Positions 1 to 8,643 are shown, counted from the stretch's first letter. The stretch: 64,000 bases of DNA from Symploca sp. SIO1C2 (GCA_010672925.1 JAAHFP010000031.1:1-64000); one strand, 5' to 3'. Notes: generated from the letters alone by a model not told the origin. Made by a program: numbers and translations.

Positions 1-126
1 TCGACCTCTGCATTGGTGGGGAAACCCCTCAATGTAAGCCGAGTCGCAGAAAGAGAAAACCCACAGAGCGATCTTTGGAATCCCCCACTATATTCGGTAC
101 TCCGAATTAGTGGTGGGAGGATGTCA
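1..126 (+). mobile_element. Right end of an IS200/IS605-type (TnpB) element, partial
   Basis: The segment ends in a long imperfect hairpin (about 82-117: CCACTA, inner TTCGG/CCGAA, TAGTGG) followed by GGGAGGATGTCAA. This resembles the subterminal hairpin and terminus of IS605-family tnpB elements common in cyanobacteria. Frame 1 is open from the first base, so the end of a tnpB reading frame may lie here, but no diagnostic TnpB residues are visible. By family knowledge, such ends also encode the guide RNA scaffold. Upstream sequence is needed to settle it. Confidence 0.45.
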
Positions 127-146
127 ATAAATACCGAGGGGAACTC

Positions 147-380
147 ATGTCTTTAGCAAAATGGAAATCTAGACAACTAATTGGGGTAAAGTTAGTAGTT
201 CTGGCATTACTACTAGGAACTAGCGGCTTGACAATTACTGCCTGTCAACAGTCAGATACCGAGAGCGAAACCACTGAACAAGAAGTGGAGCAACCAACTG
301 AAGAGGAGCCGCAGACTGAGGCAGAGAAAAAGTATGAGGAGGAAGGAAAAGACACAACTGATGATGATGACCCGGAATAA
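147..380 (+). CDS. Small acidic lipoprotein
   Basis: A 77-residue protein of unknown family. The N-terminus has a basic stretch (KWKSRQ), a hydrophobic core (residues about 11-30) and a lipobox ITAC with Cys at about residue 33, so it is probably lipid-anchored after signal peptidase II cleavage. The mature part is about 44 residues, almost wholly Glu, Asp, Gln and Thr, ending in DDDDPE, and is likely disordered. The start ATG is preceded by GAGGGGAACTC, a usable ribosome-binding site. It lies just past a transposon end and has no obvious operon partner. Function is unknown. Confidence 0.65.
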   Translation: MSLAKWKSRQLIGVKLVVLALLLGTSGLTITACQQSDTESETTEQEVEQPTEEEPQTEAEKKYEEEGKDTTDDDDPE

Positions 381-395
381 CTGAAGTTGGGGTAG

Positions 396-421
396 CTGAG
401 GAAGCTGAGGGAGCTGAGGAA
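396..421. repeat. Short copy of the dispersed GAGCTGAGG/AAGCTGAGG 9-mer array
   Basis: About three 9-bp units of (A/G)AGCTG(A/G)GG lie just after the lipoprotein gene. Longer arrays of the same unit occur at 4569-4702, 18768-18801, 21478-21598, 42507-42546, 42716-42813 and 47806-47878. Confidence 0.8.
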
Positions 422-525
422 ATAATACCAAAAATTAAAAGTTCTGTTTGGTATAAAGCAAGTCCAAAAATTGAGATAATTGATTTTTTGGAGTTCCCTT
501 AGAGCAGAGTTGATAACTTACTATT

Positions 526-1920
526 ATGGAGATTCGCAGCAGTTATAGTTCCCTAGCAACAACCCTGAGATCTAGACGTCAACGCCTTGCCCAGAAGATT
601 ACTTTCCCGGTTATTCTTTGGTCTGGCAGTCCACATCCTCGCAACTTCCCAGCTAATACCTTTCCCTTTCGTGCTAGTAGCCACTTCCTTTACTTTGCTG
701 GCTTACCTCTAGAAAATGCAGCAATTTTCCTAGATGGAGAGAGACTAGAACTATTTATAGATGAAGCTGCGGCGGAGAGTGCTTTGTGGCATGGGGAGAC
801 GCCGAAACGGGAGGAAATTGCTGAGATAATTGGGGCAGATGCAGCTTTTCCCCTATCTGAATTACCAACCCGGGCAACTGGTGCAGCAACAATTGCTCTG
901 CCGAATCCTACCACTTACCAGGAACAAACCCAAATCTTGAATCGAGCAGTCGCGCCATCCCATACCCCAGAAGGGATTGATCGGGATTTAGCTCAAGCGA
1001 TCGCTTCTGTGCGTTTTTGCCATGATGCTGGGGCTATCTCTGAGTTACGACAAGCCGCTGCGGTGACGATAGAAGCCCATAAAGCAGGTATGGCAGCTGC
1101 GAAAACAGCTCAAAGGGAAGCCGGTGTCCGGGGAGCAATGGAGGAGGTAATTATTGCCCACAATCTGACTTGTGCTTATCCCAGCATTGTTACTGTTCAT
1201 GGTGAAGTACTCCACAACGGCCAATATCACCACCCACTACAACCAGGAGATTTGCTTCTTGCGGATGTTGGGGCAGAAACAGCTATGGGATGGGCTGCAG
1301 ATGTAACTCGTACCTTTCCTACTACTGGGGAGTTTTCTTCTACTCAGCGAGACGTTTACGATCTAGTATTAGCTGCCCATGATGCTTGCATAGATAAAAT
1401 CCATCCCAATGTAGAATATCGCGACCTTCATTTGCTGGCAGCGGAGGTAATTGCTCAAGGATTAGTGGATTTAGGCATTCTACGAGGACAAGCAGCAGAT
1501 TTAGTCGCAACAGATGCCCATGCCTTGTTCTTCCCCCACGGTATTGGACATTTGCTAGGTTTAGATGTTCACGATATGGAAGATCTAGGGGATTTAGCTG
1601 GTTATCAAGAAGGTAGGGAAAGAAGCGATCGCTTTGGCTTAGGTTTCCTGCGACTAGACCGACCCTTGCAAGAGGGAATGTTAGTAACCATTGAACCGGG
1701 ATTCTATCAAGTTCCAGCAATTTTAGCTGATCCTGAGCTACGGTCAAAATATCAACATGTGGTCAATTGGGACAAGCTAGCCCAATTCAGTGATGTACGG
1801 GGTATTCGGATTGAAGATGATGTATTAGTAACCGCAACTGGTGGAGAAGTTTTAACCGCTGGTTTGCCTACGGATGCAGAGGCAATTGAGGAGTTAGTAA
1901 AATCAGGAGGTAAATATTAG
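526..1920 (+). CDS. pepP: Xaa-Pro aminopeptidase (aminopeptidase P, M24B)
   Basis: A 464-residue cytosolic metallopeptidase that removes N-terminal residues preceding proline. Residues about 1-165 form the N-terminal creatinase-like domain; residues 170-450 form the pita-bread catalytic domain. The metal ligands expected for the family are all visible: D247 (LLADVGAE), D259 (AADVTRTFP), H342 (HGIGHLLGLDVHD), E390 (TIEPGFY) and E430 (GIRIEDD). The accessory catalytic histidines are H338 and H349. Length and motif order match bacterial PepP. It stands alone, about 145 bp after the lipoprotein gene. Other M24 members (prolidase) are possible, but the DVHDMEDLG stretch and the length favour aminopeptidase P. 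Confidence 0.92.
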   Translation: MEIRSSYSSLATTLRSRRQRLAQKITFPVILWSGSPHPRNFPANTFPFRASSHFLYFAGLPLENAAIFLDGERLELFIDEAAAESALWHGETPKREEIAEIIGADAAFPLSELPTRATGAATIALPNPTTYQEQTQILNRAVAPSHTPEGIDRDLAQAIASVRFCHDAGAISELRQAAAVTIEAHKAGMAAAKTAQREAGVRGAMEEVIIAHNLTCAYPSIVTVHGEVLHNGQYHHPLQPGDLLLADVGAETAMGWAADVTRTFPTTGEFSSTQRDVYDLVLAAHDACIDKIHPNVEYRDLHLLAAEVIAQGLVDLGILRGQAADLVATDAHALFFPHGIGHLLGLDVHDMEDLGDLAGYQEGRERSDRFGLGFLRLDRPLQEGMLVTIEPGFYQVPAILADPELRSKYQHVVNWDKLAQFSDVRGIRIEDDVLVTATGGEVLTAGLPTDAEAIEELVKSGGKY

Positions 1921-2361
1921 CAAAATTGAGTTGACCGAAAAAAACAAGGATACAAGCCCCCGGATTTATCCGTGGAAAAAACAAAGATTTTATCATTATT
2001 CCAAGCCCCTGGCTTTAGACATGGGGTCAATCTAAAATCTAAAATCTAAAATCTAAAATTGATTGACTTTGCCATTATTTTTTGGTATTGTTTTTTTATA
2101 ATGATAAAGGTGTGCGCACATATATAAAGGAATACTAATTCATAACAAAAACCTTGTGGAACAGGCATCTTGCCTGTCTTTGCTTTTCTCAGTAAAGAAT
2201 GACCTTGTAGGGGCGGGTTTAGGGTTACCGTTAAGGCATATTTACGATATTTGATATACAAAACCCGCCCAAATGCTTGAACCCAACATTGAATGCGATC
2301 GCGTAGTGCGAGCATCTTGCTCGCTTTTCACCTCAATACCGCATTATTAGGAGCTGAGAGC
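1921..2361. other. Intergenic region with heptamer tract and GGCATCTTGCC palindrome
   Basis: No gene is seen. It holds four copies of AAAATCT (about 2034-2060), the palindrome ACAGGCA-TCT-TGCCTGT (2161-2177) inside the dispersed GTGGAACAGGCATCTTGCCTG motif, and a HIP1-bearing stretch near 2297-2320. Versions of the GGCATCTTGCC motif recur near 27832, 28676 and 28957. Confidence 0.6.
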
Positions 2362-2592
2362 ATGAAAATTGCCAAATTATTGATGAGTGATCATCATCAA
2401 ACTGTAGCTTTACCCAAGGAATTCCAGTTCCAAGGTAATGAAGTTTACATCAAAAAGATCGGTAGTGCTGTTGTCCTTATCTCCAAGGAAAACCCTTGGG
2501 AGACCTTGTTTGATAGCTTAGAACTTTTCTCTGAAGATTTTATGGAAACTAGAGAACAAACTGAGCTAGAGGTTAGAGAGACTCTCGAATGA
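2362..2592 (+). CDS. vapB: VapB/AbrB-type antitoxin (orphan)
   Basis: A 76-residue protein with an N-terminal SpoVT/AbrB (swapped-hairpin) DNA-binding fold: MKIAKLLMSDHHQTVALPKE, then FQGNEVYIKKIGSAVVLI. A C-terminal toxin-binding tail (WETLFDSLELFSEDFM) is typical of cyanobacterial VapB antitoxins. An upstream in-frame ATG at 2293 exists, but the ATG at 2362 is preceded by AGGAGCTGAGAGC and starts the conserved domain, so it is preferred. The TGA stop overlaps an ATG (ATGA), the classic coupling to a VapC toxin, yet the toxin frame ends after eight codons. By family knowledge it would bind and neutralise a PIN toxin and repress its own promoter. Confidence 0.8.
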   Translation: MKIAKLLMSDHHQTVALPKEFQFQGNEVYIKKIGSAVVLISKENPWETLFDSLELFSEDFMETREQTELEVRETLE

Positions 2593-2615
2593 GATTTTTA
2601 CTAGCTAGATACTAA
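2589..2615 (+). pseudogene. Vestigial VapC toxin start
   Basis: An ATG overlaps the antitoxin stop and reads MRFLLARY followed by TAA. VapC toxins usually begin MxxLLDTN, with the Asp as first catalytic residue. Here that Asp position is Ala and the frame ends at once. No further PIN-domain motif is visible in the next 240 bp, so the toxin seems to have been lost by deletion or decay. The call rests on position and a five-residue match only. Confidence 0.45.
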
Positions 2616-2852
2616 TACATGCATCTATACGCGATTGCATTTGATTGTAGTCAGGAAGCCCGACATCCACAAACATTGCATAAGGTAGTACGTTAGCGAC
2701 GGCTCAAAACTTCAGAGCGATCGCTTGCTCCACCATAACTGAGGCATAGGACAATCATAGGGAAATCATGAGTAATTGGCAATTAAATCATTATCTACCC
2801 TAAGTCTCAGGAATCTAGAGAGACATTAGAAGTATGAAGTTTAGGTAAAAAA

Positions 2853-3140
2853 ATGACGAACGACAAACTTGCCCTCAACAGTGACTCTACAATTGAACTG
2901 ATGATTGTCCAAGAACGATTACGTCAAGCTCGCCAGAGTTTTAACTTAGCTCTGGTTACCACCACAAGCTGTATTTTGATTAGTTTTGCCGTAGTGTGTC
3001 TTGTCCTTTTGGGTAAAGCTAATGAAGGGACTATCACTGCAACTGGAGGTTTAGCATCGACTAGTTATTGTCTCAAATTGTCCAAAGATGCGAACGATAG
3101 ACTTGATGAGATTGGTGAGGAATTGAAAATTGAGAATTAA
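2853..3140 (+). CDS. Small two-TM protein, cyanobacterial TRADD-N-associated TM domain
   Basis: A 95-residue protein. An N-terminal amphipathic segment (ERLRQARQSFN, about 26-36) leads into a hydrophobic helix (LALVTTTSCILISFAVVCLV, about 37-56), a short turn, a second weaker membrane segment (TITATGGLASTSYCLK), and a charged end with DANDRLDEI. This order matches, from memory, the CyanoTRADDas_TM family, which occurs fused to TRADD-N-like or other signalling domains in predicted bacterial conflict and apoptosis-like systems. Here the module stands alone. The start ATG follows a weak purine tract (AGGTAAAAAA). No partner gene is adjacent, but the window has a large TIR-WD40 protein and an NTPase relic of the same general kind. 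Confidence 0.6.
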   Translation: MTNDKLALNSDSTIELMIVQERLRQARQSFNLALVTTTSCILISFAVVCLVLLGKANEGTITATGGLASTSYCLKLSKDANDRLDEIGEELKIEN

Positions 3141-3183
3141 TAATAGGGAATGGGGAATGGGGAATGGGGAATACTGTAAGGGT

Positions 3184-3312
3184 AACGCATTTGCCCAAGC
3201 ACTAAGCCAATTCCGCATCCAAGTTGAAGCCGAAGGAAGTGATATTAAAGAAAGAGACTTCTTTGCAGATGTTCGAGAGCGTAACCCAGCTCAAGAAAAA
3301 GCGAGGTGGTAA
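3184..3312 (+). pseudogene. C-terminal fragment of a small (antitoxin-like?) protein after a GGAATGG array
   Basis: After four GGAATGG heptamers (about 3146-3172) the frame reads ALSQFRIQVEAEG, then DFFADVRERNPAQE and a stop. It has the look of a real coding segment and recalls the C-terminus of small cyanobacterial antitoxin-like proteins ending in DVRDRSPGRE. No start codon or N-terminal domain fits; the only upstream ATG is in the repeat. I cannot place the family firmly. Confidence 0.3.
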
Positions 3313-3417
3313 TATTGCGCTTCCTCCTCGATACAGAAATCATTTCTTAACCCTTACCGACTAGTGAAGCACTGCGGAAATAAAACACTAGAGAAAAAGG
3401 TAAAAAGCTGGTTTAGT

Positions 3418-3570
3418 AAGGCGATTTTTTTAAATGATTGCACCCATAATTTGGTGTGTTACGCTGCGCTCTAAGCGTTTGCGGAGCATGGTGCGATAGC
3501 AGCAAAGCATCCCGAAGGGTATACACACCCTACGATAGGTACATTTTTTCGGAGGAAATTACCTAAGCTC
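3418..3570. repeat. Dispersed GGTGTGTTACGCTGCGC intergenic element, copy 1
   Basis: Shares with 5737-6003 the order: GGCGATTT, AATGA(T/C)TG(C/T)ACCC, GGTG(T/C)GTTACGCTGCGC, then ACACACCCTACGAT, and finally GGAGGAAAT(T/C)ACCT. The arms GGTGTGTTACGC and the ACACACC side are partly complementary, so the RNA can fold. Confidence 0.6.
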
Positions 3571-3610
3571 TCTTCCCTCCTGCCTCCTGCCTCCTCCCTT
3601 CTTTCACTAC

Positions 3611-4489
3611 TTAAGCCGCAGTAGAAGAAGGCTGTTCGTGTTCCACCACAAACACATTAGCATGAAGATTAGCAATGATTTGTTTGCCCTCAATAGTTAG
3701 TTCTAGGTAGTGCAATGCATCCTGTATATAGGGGTACACACCATGCCAATAAAACTTAGGATAGTTATAACGTAAATCTCCTGGATGACGATAACCTAAA
3801 TGTTTACTTACCCCTGTTTCTTCAAACTCATAGAACAAGGCACTAATCTTTTTCAGGTATCTTGGATCAGAAAGTTGACCAATTAAATCAGCTGCTCTGA
3901 CTAGACCAGGAGTTTTAACTTTATCTTGATGATCATCATCATTTGGTACAGGGAAGCGAGTTAATTCAATATTACGTTTAATTTCTTCCGCTTCAATCAA
4001 CAAGTGACCACCAAAGCGCTCTTCAATAAACAGTTTTCCTCGGTCTACATGGTAAGGAGTCAAACTAGCATCAGTAGCACCTGGAGCTAAACTGACCATC
4101 TCATCACCAATACCTGTAGCATACAAGCCTTGGCTCATACGGTCTTGTCGGCACACTCCTTTAACGTAGCCGATATCATGACAGAGCAAAGAAATAATGC
4201 CATGCATCCAATCTTCACAGGATATACCACCTTCGCGAATTTGCTTACCGCGCAAAATCTCCTGTCCGACTAAGGTAACTAAGATGGTATGTTCAACATT
4301 GTGGTAAAGAGCATCGCTGTTGGCAATGTTTTCCAATGCCATACCACCTGCCCAGCCAATAATATCTGCATAGTTAGCATTCCAACCTCCGTAGGTACGG
4401 CTGTAGCCTTCTCGAATTTGCGTAACAAAGTTGTCAATAAGTAGCTGTGTTGCATCAAACATGGGAGTCCTTTCAGCAGAAGCCATCAA
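3611..4489 (-). CDS. HD-domain metal-dependent phosphohydrolase
   Basis: A 292-residue protein with HD-superfamily signatures: H63-NVE-H67 (LYHNVEHTILVT) and H104-D105 (LLCHDIGYVKG), spaced as in HD domains that bind a metal pair. The middle part carries VDRGKLFIEERF and further acidic/His residues (DDDHQDK, about 200). Length and the motif HNVEHT resemble a cyanobacterial family of stand-alone HD hydrolases of unknown substrate. The start could instead be the Met at residue 10 (MFDATQLL). It is transcribed from the minus strand, downstream of S-formylglutathione hydrolase but separated by a 9-mer repeat array, so co-transcription is uncertain. Confidence 0.75.
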   Translation of the reverse strand: MMASAERTPMFDATQLLIDNFVTQIREGYSRTYGGWNANYADIIGWAGGMALENIANSDALYHNVEHTILVTLVGQEILRGKQIREGGISCEDWMHGIISLLCHDIGYVKGVCRQDRMSQGLYATGIGDEMVSLAPGATDASLTPYHVDRGKLFIEERFGGHLLIEAEEIKRNIELTRFPVPNDDDHQDKVKTPGLVRAADLIGQLSDPRYLKKISALFYEFEETGVSKHLGYRHPGDLRYNYPKFYWHGVYPYIQDALHYLELTIEGKQIIANLHANVFVVEHEQPSSTAA

Positions 4490-4568
4490 TTTAATTTGGG
4501 GTTAGCAGACAACAATCTCTATTTAATCTTATTATCGTGGAAAACCCCTAGTACTCATTGGTGACAAG

Positions 4569-4702
4569 TTAAGTTAAGGAAGCTGAGGAAGCTGAGGGAG
4601 ATGGGGAGCTTAGGGAGCTGGGGAAGCTGAGGAAGCTGGGGGAGCTGGGGAAGCTGGGGAAGCTGAGGAAGCTGAGGAAGCTGAGGGAGCTGGGGAAGCT
4701 GA
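4569..4702. repeat. Array of (A/G)AGCTG(A/G)GG 9-mers
   Basis: About 14 imperfect 9-bp units (GAAGCTGAG, GGAGCTGGG) in the 3' flank of the S-formylglutathione hydrolase gene. The unit length keeps reading frame, so on the minus strand it gives a Ser/Pro/Phe/Leu-rich open frame that is not a gene. Confidence 0.9.
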
Positions 4703-4766
4703 GTGTTCTTTCCGTTATATATGGGAGTTGAGCAAATATGTGATTGTTTAACTTGTAACCTAACAC

Positions 4767-5618
4767 CTAGCTACACAAAGCAGTAGCATGATGACGAATA
4801 TGCTCTTCGATAAAGGTGGCAATAAAATAGTAACTATGGTTATAGCCTTCTTGAAAGCGCAAAGTCACCGGCTGATTAGCCTTTTTACAGGCTGCTTCAA
4901 ACACCTCTGGCAGTAACTGCTGTTTTTCCAGAAAAGGGTCAACTGTACCTTGATCGATGAGAATCGGACGATTACTAGCAGCTGTCAGTACTAATTCACT
5001 AGCATCGTAAGCACGCCAGCTCTCTTGCTCAGGGCCGAGGTAAGTGGTAAATGCTTTTTGACCCCAAGGGCAGCGCATTGGTGCAGTAATTGGCGCTAGA
5101 GCCGACACAGATTTGTATTGTCCAGGGTTTCTCAAGGCACAAATTAACGCCCCATGACCACCCATCGAATGACCAAATATGCCCTGTCGATTAGTTTGAG
5201 CTGGGAAATGATCTGCAATAAGGGCTGGCAACTCCCGAACTACATAACTATACATTTTGTAGTGAGATGCCCAAGGTTCCACAGTCGCATCTACGTAAAA
5301 ACCAGCTCCAGTGCCTAAGTCCCAGTCATCGTCCTCACCTTCAATTCCCGTATTGCGAGGACTAGTATCGGGAGCAACGAGGAGCAGTCCATACTTGGCT
5401 GCAAATCTTTGTGCTCCTGCTTTGATCATGAAGTTCTCTTCAGTGCAAGTCAAACCGGAGAGAAAGTAGAGAACTGGAACTTTTTGAGATTGTACCTGGG
5501 GTGGTTCGTAGACTGCAAACTTCATTTCACCCTGACAGGTTTGGGATTGATGGGCGTAAAAGCCGACCCTACCACCGAAGCATTGATTTGCTGAGACTAA
5601 TTTGAGACCTTTGGACAT
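4767..5618 (-). CDS. fghA: S-formylglutathione hydrolase
   Basis: A 283-residue alpha/beta-hydrolase of the esterase D family. It hydrolyses S-formylglutathione to formate and glutathione, the last step of glutathione-dependent formaldehyde detoxification in the cytosol. The nucleophile elbow is GHSMGGHGAL (S151), the acid D227 (IDQGTVDPF) and the base H261 (EGYNHSYYFI), a complete triad. Family marks YFLSGLTCTEENF and DTSPRN(T)GI...DDDWDLGTGAGFYVDAT are intact. The partner class III alcohol dehydrogenase is not in this window. The start is the first Met of the conserved MSKGLKLVSAN; the region just upstream of it is not conserved-looking. Confidence 0.95.
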   Translation of the reverse strand: MSKGLKLVSANQCFGGRVGFYAHQSQTCQGEMKFAVYEPPQVQSQKVPVLYFLSGLTCTEENFMIKAGAQRFAAKYGLLLVAPDTSPRNTGIEGEDDDWDLGTGAGFYVDATVEPWASHYKMYSYVVRELPALIADHFPAQTNRQGIFGHSMGGHGALICALRNPGQYKSVSALAPITAPMRCPWGQKAFTTYLGPEQESWRAYDASELVLTAASNRPILIDQGTVDPFLEKQQLLPEVFEAACKKANQPVTLRFQEGYNHSYYFIATFIEEHIRHHATALCS

Positions 5619-5736
5619 GGAGCTGATTTTTGGTGATTGGCTTGAAGAGAGGAAGTAATTATGCCATCCTTTATCTTCCTATAGCTACAAGGGTCTCGCA
5701 CTTGTAGTTATAGTAAAATTTTATATTTGTTAGGGT

Positions 5737-6003
5737 GAGGCGATTTGTAGAAATGACTGTACCCGCAACGTGGTGCGTTACGCTGCGCGATGCTGCGGTT
5801 GAAAAATTTCGTAATATATCCTAACTGCTGAATGCCCCCTAAATCCCCCAAAATTGGGGGACTTTGAGTCCGGGCTCCCCCAGAATTGGGGGCTGGGGGG
5901 CTTCAATAACCTTCATCTTGTTGTAAATGTTTCCAAGTATTAATTTCGCCACCAGCATCCGCTGCGCTAACACACCCTACGATTGGAGGAAATCACCTGA
6001 GTT
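5737..6003. repeat. Dispersed GGTGCGTTACGCTGCGC element, copy 2, interrupted by a palindrome
   Basis: Same outer sequence as 3418-3570, but the middle holds about 110 extra bases that include the palindromic element at 5834-5902. This looks like a nested insertion of one intergenic repeat into another. Confidence 0.55.
5834..5902. repeat. Palindromic GCCCCCTAAATCCCCC...GGGGGC element
   Basis: Two nested inverted repeats: CCCCCAAAATTGGGGG near the left, CCCCCAGAATTGGGGG near the right, framed by GCCCCCTA and CTGGGGGGC. Elements of this composition are frequent in cyanobacterial intergenic DNA. Confidence 0.7.
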
Positions 6004-6593
6004 CAAATTATTGCTTTAAAGCTCAAAGGGTTCAACCAACGGTGGCTGAACCCCTATGAGTACAAATGAACAAATTTTCAACAAGTTTACTTTACAGATT
6101 CTCGAACATTCATTACTAAGGTTTACAACTACCGTAGCTTTACCTTGAATCTCTCAAGCTAGTTACGTCTTTCCGGACTCTGGTTTGGCTGAACTCGGAC
6201 TTTACCGAATAACTTGCCACCTTTAACTATAACTTGACCGGTTATAACTACGTCTGGGCTACAGAGCGAGTAGATCATCTTTCTCTATACCCAGTCAGTT
6301 GTTTTTCTCCATTGCTTTATTTGGAGGATGACCTACATTTATTAATGTAGCGCAGTAGCCAGAAATTACCAAGTACTATTTACCAAGCTTGATAAGTCTT
6401 TACAAATTGACAAATGACAAAAAGCGGCGGGAAGCCAATTCCTTCGAGGATACTGCTGGCGAATAAGAGGTGTGGCCTCACATCTGAAGATTTTTCTTTA
6501 TTTCGCTTGTAGAGACGCGCCATGGCGCGTCTCTACATTCTTACCTCCGGTTCCCTCCTTGGAGGGGTTAGGGGTGGGTTATGCCTTCAAAGA
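6004..6593. other. Intergenic region downstream of tsf with hairpins and a 28-bp palindrome
   Basis: No gene of convincing coding character. It contains a GGGTTCA...TGAACCC hairpin (about 6028-6053), a perfect 28-bp palindrome at 6509-6536 (GTAGAGACGCGCCA then its complement), and the repeat GGAGGGGTTAGGGGTGGGTT at 6561-6581, found again at 8496-8515. None has a clear U tract, so the tsf terminator is not assigned. Confidence 0.55.
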
Positions 6594-7253
6594 CTAGTTC
6601 CCACCCATTTGAGCAGCAACCTCATCAGCAAAGTTACTCTCTTCCTTCTCAATGCCTTCACCGAGGACGTAGCGAGTAAAACGCCGCACTTGGATGTTTT
6701 CACCCAACTGAGCTACAGTGTTCTTCACTAGTTCATCTACAGAAATGCTTTGATCACGGATATAGGGTTGATCCATCAAAGACAACTCTTTTAGGCGTTT
6801 CTCAATCCGTCCCTGAACAATCTTTTCCTTGATGTTATCTGGTTTTTTACCCAGATCATCCCTACCCATTTCGATTTCTTTTTCTTTCTCGGTGATTTCA
6901 GCAGGAATATCCTCTACCTTGACATACTCAACATTGGGGCAAGCTGCAACCTGCATCGCAATGTTTTTCACCAACTCTTGGAATTCCTCACGACGAGCCA
7001 CGAAATCGGTTTCGCAGTTAACCTCTACTAGTACACCAACACGGCCTCCAGTGTGGATGTAACTGCCAACAATACCTTCTGCTGCCACACGCCCGGATTT
7101 TTTCTCAGCGGAGGTAATGCCCTTTTGCCGTAGCCATTCCGTCGCCTTGGTAACATCTCCATTACTCTCTTTGAGAGCTTTTTTGCAGTCCATCATACCT
7201 GCGCCGGTTTTATCGCGCAATTCTTTGACTGTTTTTGCTGAAATTTCCGCCAT
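6594..7253 (-). CDS. tsf: Elongation factor Ts
   Basis: A 219-residue EF-Ts, the GDP/GTP exchange factor for EF-Tu. The N-terminal UBA-like helix bundle is intact ([19 protein letters not shown]), followed by the signature [15 protein letters not shown] near residue 80, whose TDFVAR segment contacts EF-Tu. It is the short cyanobacterial form with a single dimerisation core. It lies 38 bp downstream of rpsB on the same strand, the usual rpsB-tsf operon. Confidence 0.97.
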   Translation of the reverse strand: MAEISAKTVKELRDKTGAGMMDCKKALKESNGDVTKATEWLRQKGITSAEKKSGRVAAEGIVGSYIHTGGRVGVLVEVNCETDFVARREEFQELVKNIAMQVAACPNVEYVKVEDIPAEITEKEKEIEMGRDDLGKKPDNIKEKIVQGRIEKRLKELSLMDQPYIRDQSISVDELVKNTVAQLGENIQVRRFTRYVLGEGIEKEESNFADEVAAQMGGN

Positions 7254-7291
7254 TTTGTTTTTCTAAGATCTCCAACACAACTACACAATTA

Positions 7292-8218
7292 CTATTCTTC
7301 GGTACTTTCGTCACTACTTGCCTCAGGTGCAACTTCTGCCTCAGGTGCAACTTCTACCTCAGGTGCAACTTCTGCCTCAGGTGCAACTTCTGCCTCAGGT
7401 GCAACTTCTGCCTCAGGTGCGACTTCTGCCTCAAAGTTCAATTCTTCGCTCTCTTCTTCTTCGTAGATGTCTTCTTCTGAGTCAGCGTAGTCTAATTGGT
7501 CATCAAAATCTTCATAGTCTGGTTCAGTCTCTAGCTGACCATGGCGACCTTCATAAATCGCATCAGCCAACTTACCTACTATTAGTTTAATTGACCGGAT
7601 AGCATCATCATTGGCTGGGATGGGAATATCCACCAAGTCAGGGTCACAGTTAGTATCCAGCATCGAGACAATCGGAAGATTGAGTTTTTCACACTCCAGA
7701 ATCGCGTTGTACTCTCGTCGCTGGTCTACAATAATGATCACATCGGGGACTTTGCGCATCATTTTGATGCCCCCTAAGTACTTCTGGAGCTTACCCAATT
7801 CGCGACGGAGCATTGAGCCTTCTTTTTTAGGTAGTAAGTCAAGAGCTCCACTGGTCTCCCGACCTTCCAATTGCTTTAATCGCTCTACCCTGGTTTTAAT
7901 CGTTTCCCAGTTAGTGAGCATACCTCCCAACCAGCGTTGGTTCACATAGTAAGCTCCGCAACGGCTAGCTTCTTGAGCAATAATTCCGGCAGCTTGTCGC
8001 TTAGTGCCTACAAAGAGAAACTTTTTGCCCTGCTCTGAGGCTTTGCGCATGTAGCTATAGGCATTTTCCATCAACTGAGCTGTTTGTACCAAGTCGATGA
8101 TATGAACACCATTACGAGCAGTGTAGATGTAGGTATCCATTTTAGGGTTCCACCGACGGGTTTGGTGGCCAAAGTGAACCCCCGCTTCCAACATTTCAGC
8201 CAAAGAAACGACTGGCAT
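7292..8218 (-). CDS. rpsB: 30S ribosomal protein S2 with repetitive acidic tail
   Basis: Residues 1-225 are a standard S2 ([61 protein letters not shown]). After that comes an acidic extension ([23 protein letters not shown]) and about seven hexapeptide repeats VAPEAE (VAPEVE once), ending SSDESTEE, so the protein is 308 residues where about 250-270 is usual. The repeats are encoded by an 18-bp tandem repeat (7321-7430). A good ribosome-binding site (CGAGGAG) lies 9 bases before the ATG. First gene of the rpsB-tsf pair. Confidence 0.97.
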   Translation of the reverse strand: MPVVSLAEMLEAGVHFGHQTRRWNPKMDTYIYTARNGVHIIDLVQTAQLMENAYSYMRKASEQGKKFLFVGTKRQAAGIIAQEASRCGAYYVNQRWLGGMLTNWETIKTRVERLKQLEGRETSGALDLLPKKEGSMLRRELGKLQKYLGGIKMMRKVPDVIIIVDQRREYNAILECEKLNLPIVSMLDTNCDPDLVDIPIPANDDAIRSIKLIVGKLADAIYEGRHGQLETEPDYEDFDDQLDYADSEEDIYEEEESEELNFEAEVAPEAEVAPEAEVAPEAEVAPEVEVAPEAEVAPEASSDESTEE

Positions 8219-8643
8219 AATTTTTTTACTCCTCGTTCGGGTTTATCCTCCATCCAGGCGTATTTCATAGGGTTGTAATCACCCAGAAACACCCGAAACC
8301 CTGAATGTGCGAATTTTAGACAACTTTTCTACCGTAGCATATGGTGGAGGGTTTGAAAATTTTAGATTTTAGATTTTAGATTGATGATTTCCAGTTCAGG
8401 AAATTATGTCAAGTTCGGATAAACAGTTATAAATCCCTTCTACCTTGCAACCTTCTTTCTTCCCTCCTGCCTTCTGCCTCCGGTCCCCCTCCTGGGAGGG
8501 GTTAGGGGTGGGTTCTACCTTATTGTCACCAAAGTGTAAGCATTCAACCGAACTTGATATTAGGTGTGTGTTCAAGAATCTCCTCATATTCTTGGTTATC
8601 TTGCTTCTAGAGAGTATTGATGAAAAAATCAACTAAGCAATAA
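8219..8643. other. Divergent intergenic region: rpsB leader and nuclease-Argonaute upstream region
   Basis: It must hold the minus-strand rpsB promoter and leader and the plus-strand promoter for the nuclease-Argonaute operon. On the minus strand the leader carries GTTTCGGGTGTTTCTGGGTG just upstream, but I recognise no known ribosomal-protein leader fold. Repeats inside: (TTTTAGA)4 at about 8358-8382, CTCCTGCCTTCTGCCTCC at 8465-8482, and the GGGAGGGGTTAGGGGTGGGTT repeat. Confidence 0.5.

Noticed and set aside
1340-1747. Long minus-strand frame inside the aminopeptidase gene
   Set aside because: Antisense frame with no family marks; the plus-strand gene is certain.
4569-4766. Minus-strand Ser/Pro/Phe-rich frame
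   Set aside because: It is only the reading of the 9-mer tandem array; no start signal or family.
6028-6053. tRNA- or terminator-like hairpin GGGTTCA...TGAACCC
   Set aside because: No cloverleaf fits around it, and no U tract on either strand; left as a plain hairpin.
7235-7590. Plus-strand frames with LRCNFC or LLPQVQ repeats
   Set aside because: Antisense reading of the S2 VAPEAE tail; not a metal-binding protein.
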